Assembly (NCBI RefSeq): GCF_019112545.1
Contig: NW_025064922.1
Span: 227,050-291,049 of the forward strand
Source of the DNA: Guyanagaster necrorhizus
Taxonomy: Eukaryota; Basidiomycota; Agaricomycetes; Agaricales; Physalacriaceae
Direction: 5' to 3'
Length of the DNA stretch: 64,000 bases
The notes under the pieces were generated by a model. The model saw only the letters and a program-made list of their open reading frames with translations. It was not told the DNA's origin and ran no database searches. Both the position numbers and the translations under genes were made by a program. Positions 44,047-55,604 of this stretch are shown in pieces (positions within the stretch are counted from its first letter, which is position 1; every line of letters starts with the position of its first letter).

Positions 44047-46735
44047 ATGATTGACAACGAGTGTGTTGGGTCAGGACAGTCTTCAGGAGACAGCCATAAA
44101 GCCAAACTTTCATTTTCTTCCGTGACACCGGTAGATGTGCAAGTTCGGAACCTTTCTGTGCAGGTCGAGAGCAGCACCCGTCAATGGAAAGATCGCTTTC
44201 CTAGCTTCAGGAAATCTACTTCAGATCTGGAGACTCCCCAGACTAAATGTCTTCTTACCCATATCGACGCTGATTTCCCTCATGGTACTCTGACGGGCAT
44301 CCTTGGAAGTAGAGGTAGTGGAAAGGTATGCAAAATAGTATTAATTTCAGATTGTCCTCTGATACACCCCTTTAGACAACACTGCTCAATGTTCTGTCTG
44401 AACGCATGTATGATAGCAACCTCTCTGTTCAAGGAGAGCGGTTGCATAACAATTCAACATCCCTATCTAGCATTTCACATGCCTATGTCGGTCAGACAGA
44501 CTCCCTTCTTCCCACTGTCACTGTGCATGAAACTCTCACATTCGCTGCAAGCTTACTTCTTCCCACTTCCATTAGTCGCATCCAGCGTGCAAAACTCGTT
44601 GACAATATCATTGTAGAGCTTGGACTCAAGGACTGTTCGAACTCATGTGTCGGAGATGGTGTCCGCCACATGGGGTGTTCTAGTGGAGGTCTGAGACTCA
44701 TCAGTCTGGGCATCGAGTTGCTGAGAAACCCCTCTGTACTGTTTCTGGAAGAGCCGACGACAGGTCTTGACCCAACAAGTGCGTTTCACATTGTGACGAA
44801 GCTGAAGAGTCTCACACAGAAGGGCGTAACAGTCATTATGACGTTGCATCAGCCTCGTTCTGATGTGTTTCGTATGCTTGATAGGGTGATACTACTTTCC
44901 CAAGGGCATTCACTTTATGCTGGTGTGGCCTCAGAGGCCGTTCCATGGTTCGAACGACTTGTCCGCCCATTAGAACTACACCGCAATCCTGCAGATTATC
45001 TGATCGATATTGGTGCCATCAATGTCTGCATGGGTGCAGCTGAGGAGACCGCTCCAAGTCGCATCAGCAGGCTCATCGCAGCATGGAAATCAGAGTCAGC
45101 TATCCGATTCCCCCCACTCAAGAGCAAATTGACAATCAGCCCTGTTGATCCACATGATGTGATCAAGGCAGCCTGTTGGTCATGTCATACATGGACTTAC
45201 CCTGATATCCCAGAAGCTGAAGGCAAGCAATCATGATTCATTTGGTCTTGGCTCAGGTTTATGTGTTCATGATTGTGGGGTTATTCATTGGAGTAGTGTT
45301 TTATCAAATTTCTGACTTGTTGTCAGGAATCAAGAAGCATTAGGGTGTGCTGTATATCTCAGTGGGACTGCAGGAGTACCTGGTGATGATGTACGAGGTG
45401 TGTCATCTGATCATGATAGATCTTCCTGTCGTCGATGGGGAGCACAGTGACAGTATCGTCGGCATTGTCCCATGGGTCATAAGTGTTGGGAAACAAGCCG
45501 GTGACTCGGTCATGGATATGATCTGGGCCTTTTAGCCATCGCCACATCGACGCGTACTTATGTGTCTGTTCCCATAGTTTCTCTTTCCTCTTCTTACGGA
45601 CTATTTTAGTTTACTCTTAGAATATACTATAACACTTAGAGAGGTATAAGAGCCTCGCATTTGTACCATAGTTTTCACAGAATATCCATTTTGCTTCTAC
45701 TCTTCCAACTACCAGCTGCTAACAATAAGCTGCTGTTATTAAGCTGGCCTCTTGGTAATTCTTAGCGCTCATCGATTATTCCTGATGGCGATCCTCGTTG
45801 TTATATTGTAGATCAGTATTGGTTTCTTCTCACTGATTGGACATGATCACGCGAGTATCCAATCTCGTGTTGGTTGTATCCAGAAAGACGCTTTCGCGCG
45901 AGTCGTCGAGTGTACCCTTTTTCCTGTGATCTAATGAGGTCGGAATAGCGTTCTTCATTGGCATCCTGCAGACCGTCGCGGTCATTCTGATAGAACGCGA
46001 TTTCTTCTATAGGGTGAGCATGCTTACTGTTTTCTTAGCATTCATTAGTCTCACTTCCCATAGGAATATGACAATGGAGTTTACTCTATCGAAGCATTCT
46101 TAACCTCATATGTATTCTTGGCACTCCCTTTCGAGATTGTCCCTGCATTGATCTATTCTCTCTTTGTTTCAGTCTCTGCCAATCTTGGGAGGACAGTCCA
46201 GATATACTTCACCACTACCTTGAATGGGCTATGTATCACCAATGCTGGAGTCTCTTGGTATAATCATGAATACCTTCATGACCCAGGACACCGATCTGGC
46301 CCTGAACATCATGAATATTTTCATGTCTATCACGATGTATATGGCAGGTAAGATACATTTGCCTTCGTTTTAACTGTTGCTTATCGTTCGTTATAACTCA
46401 GGTCTTATGATCTTGAACTGCCAGAGTTTCTGAAGGCTTTGAATAAGTTGAATCCCCTTGTTTACTCCGTTCGGAATATGATGCCTTACGTGCTCCGCGA
46501 CCAGACGTTCTCTTGGGGGGGACGATCAAAAACTCACAGACAGATCATGCGCAACCAGTACAGGCGAACAAGTACTGAAAATCTTCAATTTAGAGAACGT
46601 CAACGCCCGCCCCTCTGAACCTTTTCACGGTCGTAATCAGTACCGTTGTCTACCGCCTTCTTGCTTACCCGGTATTGAAGCTGATAGGGAGCCTTGCATT
46701 ACTCGATAGTGCTATCTTCTTTCCTTTTGATACAA
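44047..46735 (+). pseudogene. ABCG-type ABC transporter, broken
   Basis: ATP-binding part: Met at 44,047; Walker A GSRGSGK-TTLL, split by an intron (about 44,327-44,376); Q-loop region VGQTDSLLPTVTVHET; signature CSSGGLRLISLG (usual LSGGE); Walker B LFLEEPTTGLDP (usual LLDEPTSGLD); H-loop MTLHQPRSD. This half is open to 45,236. The membrane half follows as pieces: FMIVGLFIGVVFYQI near 45,260, GLQEYLVMMYEV near 45,365, SYVFLALPFEIVPALIY near 46,110, LNPLVYSVRNMMPYVL near 46,450 and VISTVVYRLLAYPVLKL near 46,640. Breaks: TGA twice around 45,203-45,220 and TAG near 45,343 (from CGA and CAG by simple transition), a G-run frameshift near 46,515, another near 46,600, and a stretch (45,560-45,930) without transporter sequence. 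Family members export lipids or drugs. Confidence 0.75.
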
Positions 46736-47039
46736 GTCCCATTAACTTCTCCAGACATGGAATGACCTGTATGTGCGTCGCGGATTTATCACTGTACCGC
46801 CGCTCGATCTCTGCATGAGAAGGTACTTGTTGTATTTGATATTATATCGAGTAGGAGTAGTGTACACCGCTACATATCGCTTTACATATCCATTTGATCC
46901 CTAAGACACCCTCAAATCCATGCAATATTCTTGGCTGACAGCGGGGCGTTGTGATCTACAGTCTCACCTGGTCTATGCCTCTGTTGCAATGGATTTCCCT
47001 GCCTTTTAACAGGTGCAAATCAGTCACCCTGCCCCTGCA
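46736..47039. other. Intergenic, 3' ends of ABCG relic and MTO1
   Basis: About 300 bp between the two convergent genes; no feature seen. Confidence 0.4.
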
Positions 47040-49846
47040 TCATGTATTCGCATCATCAAACTTTCCCTCCTCCTGATCTCTCCGGAACGTCCGTTTCGCG
47101 TGCCTGAGCAAATGCACCATCGACGACGGCGTCATACCTTCCATCCTCTTCGCTGCTCCCTGCACCCACCACAAATCAGACTCCGCATCACAGAAATCTC
47201 GAACACAACTCACGATGGTCGTCGGCCGAACCTTGAAGAGTCGCTCCCGAATCTCCGAACTCAATCCTTTCACAGTAAGATAGTCCATCATAGGATCAAG
47301 CATAAGACTCTCGTCTACCATAAAGTCGCGTAAATCGGCTTGTTGCCTGGCCAGAAAAGGCTGGTATCGGCCTGTACATCTGCATGTCAATGCCGTTTTG
47401 CAGTAGGACTCTCAGCCACCATACCCTCGGTGTCAATGCGCGCCAGCAGTCTCGGATCGGTATTGGCCAAAAGCGGGATGTCCTTGATGAATTCCGCAGA
47501 CGATATCGTTTGGTATCGCAGCAAATCAAAGGCGCTGGAGAGGGAGAAGCATAAGAAACTTCCAAGTCATACCACACGCAGCTCACCTTCTCATTTTTCC
47601 GTCCGATGGAACGGTATATCCTCGAGACTTCCAGTTCTGGCGGATATAAAATGTGAAATGGGTCTGCACCAAAAAGCTATTGGCCTACCTGTGTACTGAG
47701 TACACAACCTTTCAAGACGTCGATGATCTGGTTGTATGTCTGTAGCATCTGACTGAAAGACCGCCAACGTTCTTCTGATACCGCGCCAACATGGTATGCT
47801 TTGTAGACGAAATCAATCAAATCCCAGCATCAAGATACAAACGAAGTCAAACCTTTGGCTGTTAACCGCATATCGGAGTTTTCAGGCCGCAGCGTCATTC
47901 GATATTCCGACCGCGAGGTTAACATCCGGTCTGTAAGTATGATTAATAGGCCCAACGGTGTAGTTGAAGACCCTTACATGGCTCGTCCGCTCCTTTGACT
48001 ATGAGATCATCGATGAGGACTCCGATGAAGCTCTCTGCCCTTGTAAGGATGAACGGTGGACGCTGCAGCGCCGCTAATCCCGCGTTGATGCCTGCAACAA
48101 TACCTTGAGCTGCGGCTTCTTCGTAGCCTGTGGTACCTGATGCAGACATTAATAAATGAGAAATATAGTCAGGGCCTTTGGAAATACCATTAATCTGTCC
48201 GGCGAGGAAAAGGCCCTATGATGGCGTCAGAACCACATTGCATATAACTGAGAAAGGAGGATACGCTACCTTGATACGCTTCGTCTCCAGTGTTGCTGAT
48301 AAAGTGAGTTAGCTGGAATGACAAGCACAGAATTGTACGCTCACGTAAGAGTTCCCGAGGATCCACATAGTCGTATTCCACACCATATGCGGGTCTGACC
48401 ATTTTAACATTCTCCAGACCCTCAATGGTTCGCATCATCGGCTCCTGGACTTCCTCTGGAAGGCTACAGGAGATCCCATTGGGATATATTACATCTACTG
48501 GACGTCAGGCGGCCCGGAGACGAACACGCAACAAAGTACACACCAGAGTCATAACCCTCAGGCTCTAGCCAGACAGTATGGGAATCGCGATCGAATCGCA
48601 AGATTTTCGCCTCCAGTGACGGACAATATCGGGGTCCTTTCTTCGTTTCCTGTATATGAACGCTGCGGTGCATATTGTCCTTGACTATCTGATGTGTAGA
48701 TGGATTGGTCCTGGTCATATAACAAGGCACTTGATTGCTCTACAATCATGAGATTCAATTTAGAATACCAACCTTTAGAACTCACTGCATTTGGTACAAC
48801 ATCGTTGAGAAAGCTGAAAGGAGCTGGGACTTCATCACCGTCCTGACGGTCGAGTGTCGTAAAGTCTACTGTTTTTCCGTCAAGGCGAGCCGGCGTCCCT
48901 GTCTGTAGGCGTCCGAGTCTGAATCCAGCTGCCCGAAGCGAACCGGACAGGCCTGGGGCGGGGTCTTCGTTGATTCTTCCAGCAGGAAACGTCTTCGGAC
49001 CTGCGATAACGTTAATTTTAGAGACGTAAAAGCGATACGGCAGGTACCGATGTGGATTTCTCCACCAAGGAAGGTTCCGGTGCAAACGACGACTTGGGTA
49101 CAAGGTATGATCTCCCCAGTGTCTGAATGGAGTGTCAGGGTCTGTGTCAGCAAAGAAAATAGAGGCTGCGACGCACCAAGTCTAACACCCTGAATCCGCC
49201 CCCATGTAGCATCAGGATTGTTCTCGTGGTCGAATACAAGGTCAAAAACATCCGCAGCGCGGATATGTAGGTTTTCTTGATGTTTGGCGAGCTCCCTCTT
49301 CATATGGCGCTTGTACAGCTTGCGGTCAATTTGGGCCCTTGGTCCCTGGAGATGAATTGTTACTCAAATGGCTTAAACATCGGCTATCACGTACCCAAAC
49401 GGCCGACCCCTTCGTCGCGTTAAGCATCCGAAACATTATGCCAGACATATCTGTTTTTTTAGATCAGCTTGTATACAGCAATAGGGATAACGACCACGCA
49501 CCGGCGACACGACCCATCAACCCGTCCATCGCGTCGACTTCACGAACCAGTGTGCCTTTGCCAACACCTCCAATAGACGGATTGCAGGAAAGTTCACCGA
49601 TGTTTTCCAAATTCTTCGTCAACAAAAGCGTTTTTGCACCTGAGCGACACGCCGCTGCCGCTGCCTCGCATCCCGCATGTCCAGCACCGATAACACAGAC
49701 TTGAAACAAGCGGAGGTCAAGAAAAAGCTGACTACTGTGCGAGGAACTTCACCTTGGTAGGGCTCGGAAACATGGTCGACGACAGAAGAGAAATGTCTAT
49801 GCAGGCGCAAGCGAGTCCATGGTCTGCGAATTAAATGGTTGAGCAT
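47040..49846 (-). CDS. mto1: Mitochondrial tRNA uridine-modification FAD protein (MTO1/MnmG/GidA)
   Basis: Exon 1 (49846-49753) encodes an Arg-rich mitochondrial presequence ([19 protein letters not shown]). Exon 2 (from 49699) starts the FAD-binding fold [16 protein letters not shown] and contains [13 protein letters not shown]. Later exons, separated by short introns, carry [28 protein letters not shown], the conserved [85 protein letters not shown] and a C-terminal helical domain with [14 protein letters not shown], ending at 47,040. With its MSS1/MnmE partner the enzyme builds the 5-carboxymethylaminomethyl group on wobble uridine of mitochondrial tRNAs. It looks complete, with about ten exons, and is the one clear housekeeping gene of the window. 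Confidence 0.93.
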
Positions 49847-50422
49847 TCCAAACTGCAGGCCTCGTCGTGGGTGAAGAGAGAGAAATTCAGATTTAATATT
49901 TGAATAATTTGAAGTTTGAAATTCGAAGTAAAATATTACCAAAATTATTCTCCTTGTTTGTCCTAACTCCTCTACTTGAAGTCCTGCTGATGCATTTACC
50001 TCTTTTCTCTCGGCTATAGCGGCGTTGCACTCGCATCATACCAGTACTGCTGTATGTTCTGGCTCTCTAGCGGGTTTGGTCTTGTGATGTACGAAATTGG
50101 CCCAACTTCTTACTGGCAGGCTCGTAGTGAAAGAATTTGGCAAACGCGACTGAATGTATCGGATGGCGCTGCCTCTACCTGAGGCAGTCGATACATTGGA
50201 TACTTTGTCGAATGACAGAAAGTTCGCATCCCTGCTTCCCACCGTTTCATTCAGTCATCGTCATTGAGGACGAGTGGACCAAGAGATTCCTTGTGCAGAT
50301 TTGAGCTCACCCTGAGAGGTTGAAGTTCGATATAGATATAAATACAGTTTCTACGATCCCTGTCGTGCTAAGATAATGCATGCGAAAGATCCCAACATAA
50401 AGGCAAAACGTCGTCAAATTGA
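49847..50422. other. Upstream region of MTO1
   Basis: No supported gene. A frame at 50036-50242 (-, 68 aa) has no recognisable motif. Confidence 0.35.
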
Positions 50423-51562
50423 TTACTGCCGTCGTTCTATCTTGAACATAGTCTCTACCAGCTTCAGTACGGCGTAAACAAGGAAGCGATACACAATAGT
50501 CGTAATCATGATGGCGCCGAGGTTCAGAGGGGCGTTGACGTCCTTCAGTTTAAAGATCTCGAGCACTTGTTCGCCTGTGCTGATTGTGCATGATCCGTCT
50601 ACAAGCCTTTGATCATCCCCGCATGACAACGCGTAAGGCACCATGTTCCGAACAGAGTGACCAAGGGGAGAGAGCTTATTGAGCGCTTTCAGAAAGGCCG
50701 GCATGTCCAAACCTATAAAACCTAACATAATATGAACAATGAGCGTCGACTGACAGACATTAGTACGTTGGTGATGTTCAGAGCTAGTCCAGTGTCCCAG
50801 ACCATCAAGGTATTCAGGACTATGCCGAGAGCTGCAGGATTACCTCGTGATGATGTACGAGGTGTATCGTCTGACCACGATAGCTTCCCATTTTCGACAG
50901 AGAGCTTGCATCTTTATTTCCGATATCGAATCAGGGATGTAGTAGAACGTTATGCCAACGAACAACCCCATAAGCACAGCCTCCACCCAAACTGAGGCCA
51001 TGCCAAAAGGATCGTGGATGCTTGTTTTCAGTTCCCGAGAGATCAGGGTCTAAGAAAGTGATGTGCGTTTGTAGTACCTAATAGAGTACACTGTTAGCTA
51101 TAGTGTAGACCTCACACAGCATAGTGATAAGCAGAAATGCGGTGAGGGTGCTCGACGGACTGTATTCAATATATATTGTCCATCCCGACATAAAGGGGTA
51201 TCGAGCTCAGCCGGCGGGATACGACAGAGCTCCTGTTTGCTAATCTAAGACAGGGTGAGTATGACATGGTCAATGGGTGCCTTGACTACATCATGTTGGT
51301 TGACATGGCTGATTGCCAATTCGCCCTTGAGTGGGGGGAATCGGACAGCCAACACCAATTTCCGTGCTGCGATGAGCCTGCTGACATGACTCCGAGTGGT
51401 CTCCTCAGCTGCACCCATGCAGATGTTGATGGCACCAACATCAATCAGATAATCTGCAGGATTGCGGTGTAGTTCTAATGGGCGGACGAGTCGTTCAAAA
51501 CATGGAACGGCCTCCGAGGCCACACCAGCGTAAAATGAATGACCTTGGGAGAGTAGTATCAT
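50423..51562 (-). pseudogene. ABCG transporter fragment, opposite orientation to the 44-kb copy
   Basis: The minus-strand frame 51562-51245 (MILLSQGHSFYAGVASEAV...NPADYLIDVGAINIC) matches the end of the ATP-binding half of the 44-kb gene closely. Then come FGMASVWVEAVLMGLFVGITFYY near 51,000 and, in 50728-50423, LKALNKLSPLGHSVRNMVPYAL, GEQVLEIFKLKDVNAPLNL and TTIVYRFLVYAVLKLVETM, the C-terminal membrane part. The Walker A to Walker B region is absent, and several hundred bases of the membrane half are deleted or frame-broken. It is thus a 5'-truncated, rearranged relic of a paralogue. Its upstream break lies next to a tRNA-headed repeat. Confidence 0.8.
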
Positions 51563-51596
51563 TGATAATATAATATATGGGTGTTGTAGGTGGTAT

Positions 51597-51689
51597 CCAA
51601 CCTTAGCTTAGCTGGAAGAGCATGAGACTGTAATTGGATGTCTTTATTAACCTATCTCGAGGCCGTGCGTTTGACCCGCACAGGTTGGA
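51597..51689 (+). tRNA. tRNA-Tyr(GUA)-like sequence with intron, probably a SINE head
   Basis: Acceptor stem CCAACCT/AGGTTGG pairs perfectly. The D-arm is GCTTAGCTGGAAGAGC. The anticodon stem is TGAGA/TCTCG with loop CTGTAA, giving anticodon GTA followed by an intron of about 20 nt, as in eukaryotic tRNA-Tyr. The T-arm is GTGCG-TTTGACC-CGCAC and the discriminator base is A. The A box (TAGCTTAGCTGG) fits the consensus. The T-loop reads TTTGA instead of TTCGA, which would weaken the B box. It may be a functional tRNA gene or a decayed head of a mobile repeat. Confidence 0.6.
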
Positions 51690-51965
51690 TCCCTTTGAGA
51701 ACCTTCAACTTTGGTCGTTCTAATTTGGAGAATCGAGAGTTCTCTCTTTTCCTGAAGGAGGGAAGGGTTGTTCGTAAAACGTGAAGGGAGACTCTTTTAC
51801 AGACCCTCCCAAGGGTGTTATTTAACATTTTGATACATTACTTTCCTATCATGTATAGATTCACAAGACTGGCTCACAGAATTGCAAACTCTTCTTTTGT
51901 TTTGATTTTTACATGTCTTCTTTGTGTCAGGAGCAAGTCATCAGCAATGGTTGGATACCTATCAG
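51597..51965 (+). repeat. Dispersed repeat with tRNA-Tyr-like head, copy 1 (SINE-like)
   Basis: The first 93 bases fold as a tRNA (see separate entry) and a 276-bp unrelated tail follows. The whole unit recurs at 57004-57365. The tails share a run of about 130 identical bases (from gggaagggttgttcg to cagaattgcaaac), and similarity begins exactly at the tRNA 5' end and stops at ggatacctatca in both copies. A pol III head with a shared body is the plan of a SINE. No poly-A end or clear target duplication is visible, so duplication of a real tRNA locus is the alternative. Confidence 0.65.
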
Positions 51966-52059
51966 GGTACTTTGTAAATGAAATATATATGCAGCCGTAT
52001 GAATTTTTATGCTTAACTAGCAGCTTGCCAGGTTCTGCAGTGAAGATGAGATGACAGGT

Positions 52060-52560
52060 TTAACAAAAGTGGATGGAAAATGTCACCAAAACTCCAGCCA
52101 ACGAGTGGATCCCAACTTCGTAAATATGAGAGGAGATATTCTCTGGTGCGAATTCGATCTCCTGTTGGTACTTGTCCAAAAATCGTTTCAAGTCAGTGTT
52201 GACATGCTCGACAAGCGACTTTTCGAAATCGGTTACGCATGTCGCGGTCAGGTCAGGTCAAAGGTCAGCACTGTGTCTGCGTGCAAGTTTATTGTGTATC
52301 TCAGTGTTTGCAACATAAAAGTCTCCGATCAACGTAGATGATAATGCAGAGCGAGATGCGGGAGAGTTGCGATGTTTGACGTCGTAGAAAAATTCTGCCA
52401 TGGCCAGGAATGAAGTTTTCTCAAAGACTGCGGGACGGCGGACAAGAACAAGCCTGGGGTCAAAAGTCGCGAGGCTACATAATTCTGTAAGACAGGATGT
52501 TTTGTCAATCCATACGACACCAGGAGACGACAAAATGTCCTGATATCCAGTGAGAGAGCA
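52060..52560 (-). pseudogene. AAA-ATPase-like (PF09820-type) protein fragment
   Basis: The minus-strand frame from about 52,533 gives VVWIDKTSCLTELC, then LVLVRRPAVFEKTSFLAMAEFFYDVKH. Known members read F-x-DKT...LITRPRRFGKT...LS-x-L-x-x-FF, so the nucleotide-binding loop has RPRRFGKT changed to RPAVFEKT. After a TGA near 52,255 the same frame continues with FEKSLVEHVNTDLKRFLDKYQQEI and stops at 52060-52062. With both the glycine loop and the frame damaged, this is a relic. These proteins are common, poorly understood P-loop proteins of basidiomycetes. Confidence 0.6.
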
Positions 52561-52967
52561 TGACGGTAAGGTCTATGTCATCGGTCAGTATATCTGACAT
52601 GGCGACGATACGTATACGTACAGATTGACTGCAATCAGTCCTAAAAACGCCTTGACTGATTTTGATGGGATTGGAGGTACAACAACTACCCTCGGAGTGT
52701 GATGGCGAGGGAGCTATGCAGAGGGTAAGGTAAGATACTTACTAAGAAGGGTATCTCGAGCTGAACCTTCGAACCCTGCACGATGAGTTAGAAGGATAAC
52801 GCACGAACCCCCAATGGACGCACCGTCCGAGTCCTCGCATCGAAAAACCATGCCACAGTGGTACACCCCTCTGGACGCGATTCAGCCACCCTCTCGTCCA
52901 TAGCAGCGCGCCCGCTACCTGCAGGAGGTGTTTCAGATCTTGCTACTGGTGAGTAGCCCGCTTCCCC

Positions 52968-53070
52968 AGTAAGAACCCACGCATGGTCGCTCGATGGCAG
53001 CTAACAAAAGCATTCATCGTTATGGGCGTCCTTGGCAGCTTCGAACAGATCATAAAACGTGCTTCCATGA
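52968..53070. repeat. Short dispersed repeat, copy 1
   Basis: About 100 bases (gtaagaacccacgcatggtc...cataaaacgtgcttcca) recur at 57904-58010 with about 90% identity by eye. A more diverged relative may lie at about 53,690-53,790 (cacacgcataatcgc...). Confidence 0.6.
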
Positions 53071-54254
53071 CAGAGGACACTGCATGGGGCCCATAAATCG
53101 CAAGGGAGGACGCATTCGACGTCGAGCGACATGGTGGTTGGCGTGTAAAACTGTTAAGGCATTTACTCGATCACATGATAACGTGTTCCTAGTTCTGACT
53201 TTGTATTAGACTCAAACTGAGTTTAGCTTGTGTTGGAAATCCTCGGTGTTGTGCAGGGTAGGCTCCAGGCTGGTAAGGCCAGATAGAATGAACTTGTTAT
53301 TCCACAGCTCCTACAGAGCTTGTATTTATACTCCCCAGGCTTATATCTAGAATTTACTACAACTTTCTCTTTCTCTCGAGCTTGCTCATCAACTCTCAGC
53401 ATGATGCCGGATTGCCCTTTCTAGAACTTTCTGGCAAAATCCCAACAGCTTGACTGTCCACAAGTCCAAGGCCTGAGTTAATTACAGAATAACATATACT
53501 ATGTCTCTTTACAAACATAATCTACAGGCCAGTAGGAGAAGAAGGGATTTGAATTGTTAAATTCCCAAGAGGGATAAGGAAATGAGACACCACTGGATGG
53601 GATTCCTCGTCAAAGATATCTGACACTTTTTCATCTATTTTTACGTGCCGAGATGCTAATAGATGGGGAATAGCAAGCAGGCAGCACCATCGGTCCCAAC
53701 ACACGCATAATCGCAGAAACAGGGCTTGCAATGATACTGAGCGTCGTGGCTTTTCCTGGCAGCGAGATGTAAATCGGAGAAGGTATGACCATAGTACAGA
53801 GCTCTGAATATGTGGGACATATTACATGGTAGCATACAGCGGACTCGGACTGACATCACGCTAATGGTTAGCGGCAAACCGTTGGCGATGACCCCTGCTG
53901 TTCCAACTGAGTAAAAAGTACAAAAATGCTATCACTGTGAACACGGCGGAACGTGCCTGACAAAGCACTGCTCCACCGACAAACAAGGAGATAATGACGT
54001 TTATGTGGAAGCTCAGCTGTAAATAATAAATCCACAGTTCGCCGCAGTTTCAGTGAGCTGTGGGAGAATTCGGAGCTTGGCTTCCATTAATTCGAAACGC
54101 TTCCATAATGTACAATTATGGGAATACAATGTCAATAATATGAACCTAAACCGAGTGAAGTCCTATAGAATAAGTTATACATAAATATGCATGGCCATCG
54201 TTCAAATACTTACGTCGCTGTTCGTAAAGGATAGAAGTAAGAGTCCATGAAACG
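53071..54254. other. Region without a recognisable gene
   Basis: Only the diverged short repeat near 53,690-53,790 stands out. 53,880-54,254 is the downstream flank of the membrane-protein gene. Confidence 0.35.
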
Positions 54255-55604
54255 TTACAAAGCGGTTAGAGAATTCTTCCTCACCCGTAAAGGAGAAGTC
54301 GATACGTTAAATGTGTAATTAGCATCCGGCGACGGCGGCGACGACGTCTCCATTACTGTGTCCATCCGAGCTTGTGTCCTCTTCTCCCACCGTCTCCGTG
54401 TCCGCTCCAAGCGGGGGTAATACATGGACATAGACGTCGTCTCCTCCTCCTCATCCGACGATGTAGCGATAGACTTGATAGAATCTGCCCTCTCGATACG
54501 CGACACTCTGCTCCCATAGCGGTCTAGGTCTGCCCCTTTGGTCCGTTTTACCCGACCTTTCACCAAACTGGCTATGACTTTTGTCGACATCCTGTGCAAT
54601 TCGTCCTTCTGTTCCTCCCCCCGCGCGCGTTTCAAGACGTGATCCGGAATCTGGGGCAGAGCGCGCAGACCTGAGCTAGATCGGAAAGCGAAGGGAATAG
54701 GTGGGACGGGCGGTGGTACTTCATACACTGATAGCATGGTGTGTCTGCGCGTTGAAGCGCTCGCTTGGGAGTACAGAGATTCGGATGAGACAGATGAAGA
54801 AGAAGACATGGGCGGTGACTCGATGGGCGTCTCCATCTTTGCAATCGGACGTGTAAGAAGGTATCGGGATGCTGGAATGGCAGGACTATCTTTTCCGGGA
54901 ATAATGAGTTGAGGAAGACTTTTGGGACCGGGTACGGGGGGCGGTGTCGCTGGAGGAGACGTCTGTGGAGATGTATGCCTTGAACCGAACGAACTCTGCA
55001 GGTAAGGCGTCGATGACTCTTCCATCAACGATGAAGACAGGATCTGCTCTCCGAATTTATCACTGAATGTAGGTGTGGGGAGTCGGTCGAATTCGATATG
55101 ATATGCTTCCTCTGGCGCGGCGTTGGGGTAATGGATGCCAGAAGGTACCCAGGTGTGGCTGGAGTCGACTTTTGTGTGAAAAGGTTCAGGCGACAGCAAG
55201 GGACGCGAGTCCACGGCCTTGGTCTCAGATCGAGACGGAGGCTCAGGCTCAAGCAGTCGGCCAATGTCTGACACGCGACTGAGCTTTGGATTGTAGACAA
55301 CGTTGGGAGAGGAGGGTGGAGGGTTACGACGACGACGACGGTACCGCTTGAAGAACCACGCCACAAAGGCTATGAACAGCAGAAGCACCACAGCACCCAA
55401 TACGACCCCAACGACAACCTGAGCACTCGTCCCCGAATTTGATGAACTTGAAGTTGCGCTTGAGTCGCGCTTCATGAGAGGGACTGAAGGCATGGCGGAG
55501 ATGGAAGTGGAGGGAAGGAGCGAAATGTAAAATATGGAACTTGGCAAGTCGCGAATAAATATGCTGCGGGAGAAGGAGTGAACACATAAGACACTGCCAT
55601 CCAT
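54255..55604 (-). CDS. Single-pass membrane protein with long Ser/Pro-rich cytoplasmic tail
   Basis: One uninterrupted frame of 449 aa. The Met at residue 38 (55,493; MPSVPLMKRDSSATSS) is a likely real start, because what precedes it reads like leader sequence. From there: a short Ser/Thr-rich outer part (SSSSNSGTSAQ), one strong membrane helix (VVVGVVLGAVVLLLFIAFVAWFF) and a basic stop-transfer KRYRRRRRN. A tail of about 350 aa follows, rich in Pro and Ser (PPSSPN, SPPATPPPVPGP, PPPVPPIP) with an acidic cluster DEEEETT and a basic stretch RTRRRWEKRTQ. The layout resembles fungal surface-sensor or cell-wall-stress-like proteins, but I cannot assign it. Codon use and the long open frame support a real gene; Pro-rich motifs suggest SH3-type partners. 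Confidence 0.7.
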   Translation of the reverse strand: MDGSVLCVHSFSRSIFIRDLPSSIFYISLLPSTSISAMPSVPLMKRDSSATSSSSNSGTSAQVVVGVVLGAVVLLLFIAFVAWFFKRYRRRRRNPPPSSPNVVYNPKLSRVSDIGRLLEPEPPSRSETKAVDSRPLLSPEPFHTKVDSSHTWVPSGIHYPNAAPEEAYHIEFDRLPTPTFSDKFGEQILSSSLMEESSTPYLQSSFGSRHTSPQTSPPATPPPVPGPKSLPQLIIPGKDSPAIPASRYLLTRPIAKMETPIESPPMSSSSSVSSESLYSQASASTRRHTMLSVYEVPPPVPPIPFAFRSSSGLRALPQIPDHVLKRARGEEQKDELHRMSTKVIASLVKGRVKRTKGADLDRYGSRVSRIERADSIKSIATSSDEEEETTSMSMYYPRLERTRRRWEKRTQARMDTVMETSSPPSPDANYTFNVSTSPLRVRKNSLTAL

